DNA of 64,000 bases from 2-12-FULL-35-15 sp036386835 (lineage in GTDB: Bacteria > Bacteroidota > Bacteroidia > 2-12-FULL-35-15): contig DASVUX010000035.1 in assembly GCA_036386835.1 (NCBI GenBank), positions 1 to 64,000 on the forward strand. Reading direction: 5' to 3'. Numbering within the stretch: the stretch's first letter is position 1; every line of letters starts with the position of its first letter. Under the pieces are notes generated by a model that was not told where the DNA came from, made no database searches, and was given only the letters and a program-made list of their open reading frames with translations. A program made the position numbers and the translations under genes. Below, in pieces: positions 26,542 to 33,637 of the stretch.

Positions 26542-27123
26542 ATGTTATTCGAAGACCTTAAAAAATACAAATTCATCCTGGCTTCCAAATCACCACGCAG
26601 ACAATTCCTTTTAAAGGATCTTGGACTTGAGTTTGAAGTACATACAAAAGAAGTAGATGAAAGCTTCCCTGAAACGCTGCAGGCCCAGGAGATCCCGCTT
26701 TACCTTTGTAAAAAGAAAGCTGATGCTTTTGATGCAGATCTGGCAGAAAACACCATCGTTATCACCGCAGACACTATTGTCTGGATTGATGGAATGGTTC
26801 TTAATAAACCAGAAAATTTTGAAGATGCAGTAAGAATGCTGCAATTGCTTTCCAATAAGATGCATGAGGTTTATACCGGTGTTTGCATCAGATCAAAAAA
26901 TAAGACCAAGTCCTTCTACTCTCTCACCAAAGTTTATTTTAAAGAGCTTTCAATGGATGAAATTACCTACTACATCAATAATTACAACCCTTACGATAAA
27001 GCGGGTGCTTATGGAGCACAGGAATGGATAGGCTATATTGCCGTGGAACGTATTGAAGGTTCATACTTCAATGTTATGGGTTTGCCTTTGAAGGAACTAT
27101 ACGAAGAGCTGCTTTCCTTTTAA
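26542..27123 (+). CDS. maf: Maf-family nucleotide pyrophosphatase
   Basis: A 193-residue Maf/YhdE-type house-cleaning enzyme that hydrolyses (d)TTP, UTP or modified nucleotides to monophosphates. It has the N-terminal ILASKSPRRQFLLKDLG motif (12-28), TADTIVWIDGMVLNKPENFEDA and the C-terminal YDKAGAYGAQE with IEGSYFNVMGLP. A longer frame from 26503 overlaps the UbiA stop; the ATG at 26542, 8 bases after that stop, gives the normal family start. Confidence 0.94.
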   Translation: MLFEDLKKYKFILASKSPRRQFLLKDLGLEFEVHTKEVDESFPETLQAQEIPLYLCKKKADAFDADLAENTIVITADTIVWIDGMVLNKPENFEDAVRMLQLLSNKMHEVYTGVCIRSKNKTKSFYSLTKVYFKELSMDEITYYINNYNPYDKAGAYGAQEWIGYIAVERIEGSYFNVMGLPLKELYEELLSF

Positions 27124-27198
27124 TCTACAAAGAGGAACAGGGAAAGCAGAGAAAAAAACTCTGTGTAACTCTGCTGGCTCAGTCCTCTGTATTAAAGA

Positions 27199-28359
27199 TC
27201 AGATCTTAATCCCCATTACCAATATATCATCCATCTGCTCCTCTTCCTGTCTCCAGTTAAGCAATGCATATTGAAGGAATGATTCCTGTTCATCCATCTC
27301 CATGGACTGAGCTGACAACAAGAGTTCTTTAAAACGCTTCCGGTTGAATTTCTTTTTCTGCTCCCCTCCAAACTGATCGCAATAGCCATCCGTAAAAAAA
27401 TAAAACGTATCATTTTCCTGCAGGCTGATCTGTTTTGATGTAAACACCTTTTTCGTATCACCATAAAACCCGATCGGGAACCTGTTGGCTTCAAACTCAA
27501 TGATTGTGTCATTTCTCACCAGCAGCATCGGCCGGAAGGCACCTGAGAATATTAATGTATTATTTGCCAGGTCAAACACACCAAGCGATACATCCATTCC
27601 ATCGTAAGTCATGCTCCCTGAATTCTGTTTATTAAGAGCGACCAGTAATTCTTCGTCCAGTGCATATAATATTTCGGAAGGCTCTTCCACTTTCTTCTTA
27701 ATGATCACTTCTTTCAGGATAGAATTTGCAATGAAGCTCATCAGCGCCCCCGGAACACCGTGGCCTGTGCAATCCACAGCAGCAACAAACACTTTATTAT
27801 TATTCCTGTAAAAGAAATAATAATCCCCGCTGACCACGTCTTTTGGTTCGTACAATACAAACGCATCCTTAAAGGTTTCCTTTATCTTCTGCACATCCGG
27901 CAGAATAGCTTCCTGGATCCGGCTTGCATAAGTAATGCTGTCGACCATATCCTTATTATGCTGTTCCAGTTCCCGGTTCTTTTCTATAAGCTTTTGTTCC
28001 GCCTTTTTCCGGTCGGTAATATCATGGCCTATCCCGATCAGGGTGTTCAAAGGGCCTTTGGAAGTATTCCACAAGATCCAGCGGTCGGCACCGCTAGCGG
28101 TCTTGAGTAATCTTTCATACGGGATCGCAGCAAGCAAGCTATCCTGGTTCAGCTGCTGCAGTGCAAGCTGCTTGATATCTTCACGTTCCGGGTCATTATC
28201 GCGGGTTAGTGCCCACCAGCCTTCACCCATCAGCTGTTCAGGTTCAAAGCCCAGAATTCTTTTTGCGGAGGGGCTAACATATTCGACTTCTGCCTTCGAG
28301 TTAACAACCACTATAAGGCTGTTGAGCTTTTCCAGGATACTATCTGTTACCAGTGACAT
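27199..28359 (-). CDS. PAS domain - PP2C-type (SpoIIE-like) phosphatase
   Basis: A 386-residue soluble signalling protein. A PAS domain (about 5-115, with SPSAKRILGFEPEQLMGEGWW) is joined by a coiled coil (KAEQKLIEKNRELEQHNKD) to a PP2C/SpoIIE serine phosphatase (about 150-386). That domain has metal-binding acids in VVSGDYYFFY, AAVDCTGHGVPGALMS and FFTDGYCDQFGG. The linker line DSITYASRIQEAILP is the usual one in Bacteroidota. It may dephosphorylate an anti-sigma antagonist; no such gene is adjacent. A STAS-like gene lies 26 kb away at 54.6 kb, but nothing in the sequence links them. Confidence 0.9.
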   Translation of the reverse strand: MSLVTDSILEKLNSLIVVVNSKAEVEYVSPSAKRILGFEPEQLMGEGWWALTRDNDPEREDIKQLALQQLNQDSLLAAIPYERLLKTASGADRWILWNTSKGPLNTLIGIGHDITDRKKAEQKLIEKNRELEQHNKDMVDSITYASRIQEAILPDVQKIKETFKDAFVLYEPKDVVSGDYYFFYRNNNKVFVAAVDCTGHGVPGALMSFIANSILKEVIIKKKVEEPSEILYALDEELLVALNKQNSGSMTYDGMDVSLGVFDLANNTLIFSGAFRPMLLVRNDTIIEFEANRFPIGFYGDTKKVFTSKQISLQENDTFYFFTDGYCDQFGGEQKKKFNRKRFKELLLSAQSMEMDEQESFLQYALLNWRQEEEQMDDILVMGIKI

Positions 28360-28425
28360 ATCAAAAGATATAAATGGCCGGGGCCGGTGAAAAAATAAAA
28401 AAACAAAAAGGATTAATTTGCAGGA

Positions 28426-28536
28426 TTAGCTGCGGACATGGATACGGTTAAAACGCATCATATGGCAACAATAGCAACGCCACATGATGGAGATCACGGG
28501 AATAATCATGAGAATGATAGTTAGTGCTATTGGCAT
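28426..28536 (-). CDS. Possible 36-residue membrane peptide
   Basis: The ATG at 28536 opens a 36-codon frame with one hydrophobic helix (PIALTIILMIIPVISIMW), a Cys cluster (RCYCCHMM) and a basic end. It lies alone in the gap between the PAS-PP2C and RMD1-type genes. The arrangement resembles a small membrane protein, but there is no known family, no clear promoter and the frame is short, so this is tentative. Confidence 0.3.
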   Translation of the reverse strand: MPIALTIILMIIPVISIMWRCYCCHMMRFNRIHVRS

Positions 28537-28663
28537 TTTAGTTTTATAACGCGACAAATGTAGGGATTTTTAGATTCGATACTGCGTTTTGTGGAAAATT
28601 TCTAAAAATCATCCTCAGTCGCTGGCATATTTTTTTTATTAACATGGTACAACCTGCTACAAA

Positions 28664-29440
28664 ATGCTAAAGATCATATCTGCGCAAATAGCTGACAGCA
28701 TTGACATTAAGACGTTCCGTGCTGCAAATGAAACTAACCTGATCCATTCCGATTCTGACGAGTTGTTTTATGAAACAGGACCGTATCAGTATGTGTATGT
28801 GTTTCGCTATGGCGTTGTTGCTTTCTGTAATTATGACGAAAAAGCAATGGCCGGCTTTATTTCCACAGCAGCCCCATATTGCAAGAATGCATTTGAAATG
28901 CAGCTGAATGACGAATTCTTTGTTGAAACCAATGCCACTGAAAACAAATTCGGTCATAATAAAATAGAGCTTATCCGCACCAGTGTGGACGCATTAAGGA
29001 TCATTATGCTGAATGTTTCACAGTCTGTTGCGCTTGATTATTATTCGAACCAGACAGAGCTGTTGCTTCAGGAAACAAATGAACATACACTTTACCTGGA
29101 AAGAAAAGGGAAGCTGGATATCGCAGGGAGCAAGCTCAATAAAGTCATCGGCAAGATCATTAACTTCAGGAATAAGATCAACGAGAACCTGTATATTTTC
29201 GATTCTGCCCCTGAAACATGGGAAGATGAAGACCTTTACAGGATTGACATGGAATTAAAGAAGACATTCGATCTTCAGAGCCGTTATAGAAATATCCAGG
29301 AAGAACTTGAGATCATTAAAGAGAACCTGAGCCTTCTCATCGACCTCATGCACCAGCGGAAGAGCAGCTTCCTGGAAGTCATTGTAATCGTGCTGATCCT
29401 GGTGGAAGTATTGAACCTGATCATAGAGAAGATCTTCTAA
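28664..29440 (+). CDS. RMD1/YagE-family (DUF155) membrane-anchored protein
   Basis: A 258-residue protein of the RMD1/DUF155 family, whose eukaryotic members (yeast Rmd1, human RMND1) work in mitochondria. The conserved opening is YQYVYVFRYGVVAFCNYDE (about 46-64). A helical region follows (LLLQETNEHTLYLERKGKL to NFRNKINENLYIFDSAPETWEDE) and a single C-terminal anchor (EVIVIVLILVEVLNLIIEKIF). Molecular function is not established. It converges with the glycosyltransferase gene, sharing 4 bases at the stops. Confidence 0.85.
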   Translation: MLKIISAQIADSIDIKTFRAANETNLIHSDSDELFYETGPYQYVYVFRYGVVAFCNYDEKAMAGFISTAAPYCKNAFEMQLNDEFFVETNATENKFGHNKIELIRTSVDALRIIMLNVSQSVALDYYSNQTELLLQETNEHTLYLERKGKLDIAGSKLNKVIGKIINFRNKINENLYIFDSAPETWEDEDLYRIDMELKKTFDLQSRYRNIQEELEIIKENLSLLIDLMHQRKSSFLEVIVIVLILVEVLNLIIEKIF

Positions 29441-30690
29441 AGCTTATTCTTTTCCTCTATCCATTTACTCATGTACTTGGTCCCTGAAACAGTATGGAAC
29501 ATCAGCATGCTGCCTGTAAAATTATTCAGACGGTGTTCTTTGATGCCAGAACGAAGCGTTGCTACCCTGTTTATGAATTCCTGTCCAAGACTTTTTTTCG
29601 GATATACCGATTCAATAATTTTAAATCCGTTCTGCTGCGATTTGTTCCACAGGGCTTCATCTGAGTACAGCCTGGTTGCAGCATTTGAAATACCTTCCGC
29701 TGAATCAGCTACCAGGCCACTCCAGTCCAATTGATCATGCATGGCCTCCGCTCCGATTCCGGTGGTGACACTCGGTGTTCCGAAGTTCATTGCGTCAACA
29801 AGCTTTCCTTTTAAACCCGCTCCGAAGCGTAAAGGTGCAAGTAAAACTCTTGCGTTCTTTATTACATCTTCTGCACTATCGGCCCTGCCTTTTACAAGGA
29901 ACCCTTCTTTTTCATTGTGTAGTGCAAAAACTTTTTGCGAAGGGTAAGCACCGTAAACATGCAGTTCTGACTGTGGTAACTGTTTTCGGATAAGCGGCCA
30001 GATCTTCTCTTTAAGATATTGTACAGAATTCCAGTTAGGCTCATGAAGAAAGTTCCCGATCGTAATAAAATGTTTCCGGGAGGAGAAGTCTGGATAATCA
30101 CTGTTTTCAGCCTGTTCCAGCATAAAAGGAAGGTAATGCAGCAATGACTGATCTACTTTAAAATATTCTTTCAGCAATTCAATTTCATATTTGGAAATGA
30201 TCAATGAAAGATCAGAACGGTAAATGCTTGCAATCTCCCTTTTTGCAATATCGTTATTTAGGTCAGGAAGTGAGAATTGCCTTCTTGCCTTCCAGGCAGT
30301 TTGTCGTGCATGCCGCAGGCAATGGAGGTCTTCCGTATCGAGGATCCGTAAAGCTTCAGGACAGTTTTCCGCAACTCTCCAGCCGAATTGCTCCTCTGTC
30401 ATAAAACGATCGAAGATCACTATCTGAGGCTGCAGCTCTTTAATAAAATTATCAAAGCTGCTGCTGTTTAATTCAATGGTTTCTTTTTGAACATCAATGC
30501 TTTTCAGATCAATTGCGAATCGACTGTCTGCTGCTGCTGAAGCAAATGCTATGCTCCAGCTATTTTCACGGAAGATTTCGATCAACTGAAGCATCCGGCT
30601 GCCTGCCGCAGAAGAATTGGGTTCAGGCCATACCGAACCTATGATAAGAAGTCTTTCTGATTTTGATCCCGGATGCGACAATGAACCCAA
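29437..30690 (-). CDS. Glycosyltransferase, GT-B fold
   Basis: A 417-residue protein with a GT4-like C-terminal half (about 205-400). It shows ITIGNFLHEPNWNSVQYLKEKIWP, LHVYGAYPS, VLLAPLRFGAGLKGKLVDAMNFGTPSVTT and the acidic EAM segment of the donor site. The N-terminal half is less conserved. Acceptor and sugar are unknown; a role in surface polysaccharide or protein glycosylation is likely. The start is TTG, because no ATG precedes the core. It begins only 2 bases after the stop of the upstream outer-membrane gene, so the two are probably co-transcribed. Confidence 0.8.
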   Translation of the reverse strand: MGSLSHPGSKSERLLIIGSVWPEPNSSAAGSRMLQLIEIFRENSWSIAFASAAADSRFAIDLKSIDVQKETIELNSSSFDNFIKELQPQIVIFDRFMTEEQFGWRVAENCPEALRILDTEDLHCLRHARQTAWKARRQFSLPDLNNDIAKREIASIYRSDLSLIISKYEIELLKEYFKVDQSLLHYLPFMLEQAENSDYPDFSSRKHFITIGNFLHEPNWNSVQYLKEKIWPLIRKQLPQSELHVYGAYPSQKVFALHNEKEGFLVKGRADSAEDVIKNARVLLAPLRFGAGLKGKLVDAMNFGTPSVTTGIGAEAMHDQLDWSGLVADSAEGISNAATRLYSDEALWNKSQQNGFKIIESVYPKKSLGQEFINRVATLRSGIKEHRLNNFTGSMLMFHTVSGTKYMSKWIEEKNKL

Positions 30691-30692
30691 AA

Positions 30693-31535
30693 TTACAGGT
30701 TAAAGGCAAACCCGATATCAATTCCTGCAGAGAAAAGGCTTGTCTTTGTATATTTTGATGTTTGTCCAAGAATGTTCTCATAATCTTTGTCTTTATTGTC
30801 AGGACCGGTAATATCAGAAAATCCATAATTCAGGAATGGCTTAACTTTCAGGAACAGGCGATCTGTCATAGATGCAGCGATTCCAACCGCAAGATGAACG
30901 GACATATTATAAAACTTGTATCGTTCTTCATCCTTTTTGGAAACAGCAGTTGTGATATCTCCATAATTCGGATCATTCTGTGATAAAATAAACAGATTAT
31001 TGTATTGAGTCGGGTAACGCGACATTGCCTCTTTACTGCCGGATTCGGTATGAAGCTGGCTGATCAGAAAACCGTTTATTATTCCTGCATCGATGAATCC
31101 ATAATAGCGTGGAGATTTGCCTAACAACAAATGCATAGATATTGGAATATTCAGATAAGTCAACTTATCTGTGTATGAAATATCTGACTTTACCCAACGG
31201 TCATAAGTGGTGCCGTCCTTATCAACCTGGTTCGATAAAATGAACAAGCCTCTTTCAAAATATTCCTGTTTGTAAGTTGAGGCTCCCACCCCGATTCCAA
31301 ATCCGATCCTGTTAGCTACATACTTACTGTATTCAAATGAAAAATCAAATCCGTTTTGCTTCTCAAGTGTTACATGCTCATCTTTCTCGATAGTTGAATT
31401 TTTAAATTTAGCAGCAGTCATCCCTGCAACAACAGAGATTTCACCGTCCTTCACCAAAGTAGTGACAGGAGTGGTTTGGGAAAAGGCTGTTGAGAATGTA
31501 ATTACTGCAAGGGTGGAAAACAGATTCTTTTTCAT
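30693..31535 (-). CDS. Outer-membrane beta-barrel protein
   Basis: A 280-residue exported protein with a clear signal peptide (KKNLFSTLAVITFSTAFSQ). The mature part shows the alternating pattern of a small barrel: FDFSFEYSKYVANRIGFGIGVG, LTYLNIPISMHLLLG, YNMSVHLAVGIAASM and LFLKVKPFLNYGFSDI. It ends in an aromatic/hydrophobic strand (IDIGFAFNL). It belongs to the broad PorT/outer-membrane-barrel superfamily of the phylum. No specific substrate can be named. Confidence 0.75.
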   Translation of the reverse strand: MKKNLFSTLAVITFSTAFSQTTPVTTLVKDGEISVVAGMTAAKFKNSTIEKDEHVTLEKQNGFDFSFEYSKYVANRIGFGIGVGASTYKQEYFERGLFILSNQVDKDGTTYDRWVKSDISYTDKLTYLNIPISMHLLLGKSPRYYGFIDAGIINGFLISQLHTESGSKEAMSRYPTQYNNLFILSQNDPNYGDITTAVSKKDEERYKFYNMSVHLAVGIAASMTDRLFLKVKPFLNYGFSDITGPDNKDKDYENILGQTSKYTKTSLFSAGIDIGFAFNL

Positions 31536-31570
31536 AAATGGAATATTAAATTTAGGATAGTTTAAAAAAT

Positions 31571-31599
31571 AAAAAAGGGAGCTTTAGGCTCCCTTTTTT
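31571..31599. terminator. Intrinsic terminator after sucC
   Basis: AAAAAAGGGAGC, 5-base loop, GCTCCCTTTTTT. The stem is symmetric, so it can act on either strand; on the minus strand it follows sucC by about 20 bases. Confidence 0.85.
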
Positions 31600-31618
31600 A
31601 ATCAGGTCAGAATATATA

Positions 31619-32830
31619 TTAACTGAGAACTTTTTTCACAAGATCTGCAGCTTCCTGCAATGCAATAGCAGAGTAAACTTTCAATCCCGATTCATCAATG
31701 ATCTTCTTCGCTTCCACGGCATTTGTTCCCTGCAAGCGGATAATGATAGGTACATTGATAGTTCCCATGTTTTTGTAAGCATCTACAATACCCTGTGCAA
31801 CACGATCGCAGCGAACGATACCGCCAAAAATATTCACCAGGATCGCTTTTACTTTAGGGTCTTTAAGAATGATGCGGAAAGCTTGCTCAACACGTGCAGC
31901 GTTGGCTGTACCTCCAACATCAAGGAAGTTGGCCGGGTCTCCACCCGATAATTTAATAATATCCATTGTTGCCATCGCTAACCCGGCACCATTTACCATG
32001 CAGCCGACATTCCCATCAAGCTTTACATAGTTAAGGCCGAACTCTCCTGCTTCCACTTCTGTGGGATCTTCTTCCGAAGTATCGCGAAGAGCTGCATAAT
32101 CAGGGTGGCGGAATAAACCGTTACCATCAAAAGTAACCTTTGAATCTACTGCGATGATCTTGTTATCTGAAGTTTTTAATACAGGGTTGATCTCGAACAT
32201 GGAAGCGTCTATAGAATCATAGGCTTTGTAAAGAGAAGCAATGAATTTGGTCATTCCTTTCAGCGATTCTCCTGACAAGCCAAGATTGAATGCGATCTTA
32301 CGGCACTGGAAATCACGAAGCCCTACTTTAGGGTCAATCTCTTCCTTGAAGATCAGGTGCGGGGTATCATGTGCAACAGTTTCGATGTCCATCCCGCCTT
32401 CTGTGGAATACATGATGGTATTACGGCCCTTTGCACGGTCGAGTAGAACGCTCACATAGTATTCTTTCGTTTCTGATTCACCCGGGTAATATACATCCTG
32501 GGCGATCAGCACTTTGTTTACTTTTTTACCTTTTTCCCCTGTTTGAAGGGTGATAAGCTGATTACCAAGAATATTTTTTGAAATGGTCTTAACATCATCA
32601 AGTGATTTGGCCAAAGCCACACCGCGTTGCTCAGTTCCTGCGATCTTTCCTTTCCCGCGGCCTCCTGCATGGATTTGGGATTTTACAACCCACCATCCTG
32701 TACCTGTAGTCTTTTGCAACTCCTTTGCAGCTTCAACAGCTTGTTCCGGTGTATCGGCAACAATCCCTTCCTGGATAGCAACACCAAAACTTTTTAAGAT
32801 CGCTTTACCTTGATATTCGTGTATATTCAT
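31619..32830 (-). CDS. sucC: Succinyl-CoA synthetase beta subunit
   Basis: TCA-cycle enzyme subunit (403 residues) that converts succinyl-CoA to succinate with formation of ATP or GTP. The ATP-grasp domain occupies the N-terminal half (NIHEYQGKAILKSFGVA, KSQIHAGGRGKGK). The C-terminal flavodoxin-like domain has the power-helix region LDVGGTANAARVEQAF and ILVNIFGGIVRCD. The alpha subunit gene sucD is not adjacent, which is common in Bacteroidota. Length is normal. Confidence 0.97.
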   Translation of the reverse strand: MNIHEYQGKAILKSFGVAIQEGIVADTPEQAVEAAKELQKTTGTGWWVVKSQIHAGGRGKGKIAGTEQRGVALAKSLDDVKTISKNILGNQLITLQTGEKGKKVNKVLIAQDVYYPGESETKEYYVSVLLDRAKGRNTIMYSTEGGMDIETVAHDTPHLIFKEEIDPKVGLRDFQCRKIAFNLGLSGESLKGMTKFIASLYKAYDSIDASMFEINPVLKTSDNKIIAVDSKVTFDGNGLFRHPDYAALRDTSEEDPTEVEAGEFGLNYVKLDGNVGCMVNGAGLAMATMDIIKLSGGDPANFLDVGGTANAARVEQAFRIILKDPKVKAILVNIFGGIVRCDRVAQGIVDAYKNMGTINVPIIIRLQGTNAVEAKKIIDESGLKVYSAIALQEAADLVKKVLS

Positions 32831-32858
32831 AATATTCTTTAGTTTAAATTAAGAGTTC

Positions 32859-32889
32859 CAAAAGTATGTTTTTTATTGATGAATACAAA
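32859..32889 (-). promoter_or_regulatory. Promoter of sucC
   Basis: On the minus strand: TTTG (32886-32889), 19 bases, TACTTTTG (32859-32866), a full match to the phylum consensus. The leader is about 25 bases. Confidence 0.75.
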
Positions 32890-32910
32890 TACTTCAGGAC
32901 ATTTTTTAAA

Positions 32911-32942
32911 ACAAAAATCCCCTTCCGGTTAAGGAAAGGGAG
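32911..32942 (-). terminator. Terminator of rpmE2
   Basis: On the minus strand: CCCTTTCC, loop, GGAAGGGG with one bulge, then ATTTTTGTTTT. It follows the rpmE2 stop by about 25 bases. Confidence 0.6.
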
Positions 32943-32966
32943 CTTTGTATATACACCTTAAAAAAA

Positions 32967-33215
32967 TTATTTTTTAGCGTAACGGTTGCGGAATTTATCC
33001 ACACGTCCTGCTGTATCCACCAATTTAACTTTACCTGTGTAGAAAGGATGGCTCATATGAGAGATCTCAAGCTTTACTACAGGGTACTCATTACCGTCTT
33101 CCCACTTAATTGTTTCTTTCGTATCAACACATGATTTAGTAACAAAAGAGTAATCATTACTCATATCTTTAAATACCACTAAACGGTAATTTTCTGGGTG
33201 AATTCCTGGTTTCAT
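32967..33215 (-). CDS. rpmE2: Ribosomal protein L31, type B
   Basis: An 82-residue L31 protein without the Cys zinc ligands (type B, zinc-independent form). It reads MKPGIHPENYRLVVFKDMSN, then SFVTKSCVDTKETIKWEDG and SHMSHPFYTGKVKLVDTAGRVDKF. A longer frame reaches 33245, but the -7 box of the promoter lies over that start, so the ATG at 33215 is the start. Confidence 0.95.
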   Translation of the reverse strand: MKPGIHPENYRLVVFKDMSNDYSFVTKSCVDTKETIKWEDGNEYPVVKLEISHMSHPFYTGKVKLVDTAGRVDKFRNRYAKK

Positions 33216-33242
33216 TTCTTTTTTATTTTTAATTTCGGATTG

Positions 33243-33272
33243 CAAAGATAAGCAATTGTATTAAATCTGCAA
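33243..33272 (-). promoter_or_regulatory. Promoter of rpmE2
   Basis: On the minus strand: TTG (33270-33272), 19 bases, TATCTTTG (33243-33250). The leader is about 22 bases and A-rich. Confidence 0.65.
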
Positions 33273-33331
33273 TATTTTCTGTTATTTTTTCTGTTTTTCA
33301 AAATATCCTCGCTGGAAGGTGGCCCTTTTTA

Positions 33332-33478
33332 TCAGTCCAGGGCATTAGTCGTTACCCAGTATTTATAACCAACAATGGCCATTTCCCATTTTTTAAGGTT
33401 TTTAAGGTCCTTATTATAGTATTTAGGCAAAATAGCCTTGTTTATCTTAGCAAGGATCCTGAAAATTGACTTTTTCAT
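33332..33478 (-). CDS. 48-residue conserved small protein
   Basis: The ATG at 33478 opens a 48-codon frame: MKKSIFRILAKINKAILPKYY, a Lys-rich middle and the end KYWVTTNALD. This layout (FxxLAKINKAxLP ... WVTxxALD) matches a small protein that I recall from many Flavobacteria and that is sometimes mislabelled SsrA-binding protein. It is amphipathic and basic. Its role is unknown. The true SmpB is at 63.3 kb, so this is not smpB. Confidence 0.7.
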   Translation of the reverse strand: MKKSIFRILAKINKAILPKYYNKDLKNLKKWEMAIVGYKYWVTTNALD

Positions 33479-33637
33479 GCTATAAAGATATAAAAAAAAG
33501 TAAATCAAACATTTTTAGGCCTGCCGTGGATACCGTACCTGAAATATTGAACTTAAACCAACCTTCTTCCATTCATCATATTTTCCCTGCTTTTTCCATT
33601 TTTTATTGCTTATTTAGTCTTTCAAATTTTTTACACT

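Noticed and set aside
33332..33478. smpB assignment for the 48-residue protein
   Set aside because: It has no SmpB fold motifs, and the real smpB is at 63323-63775.
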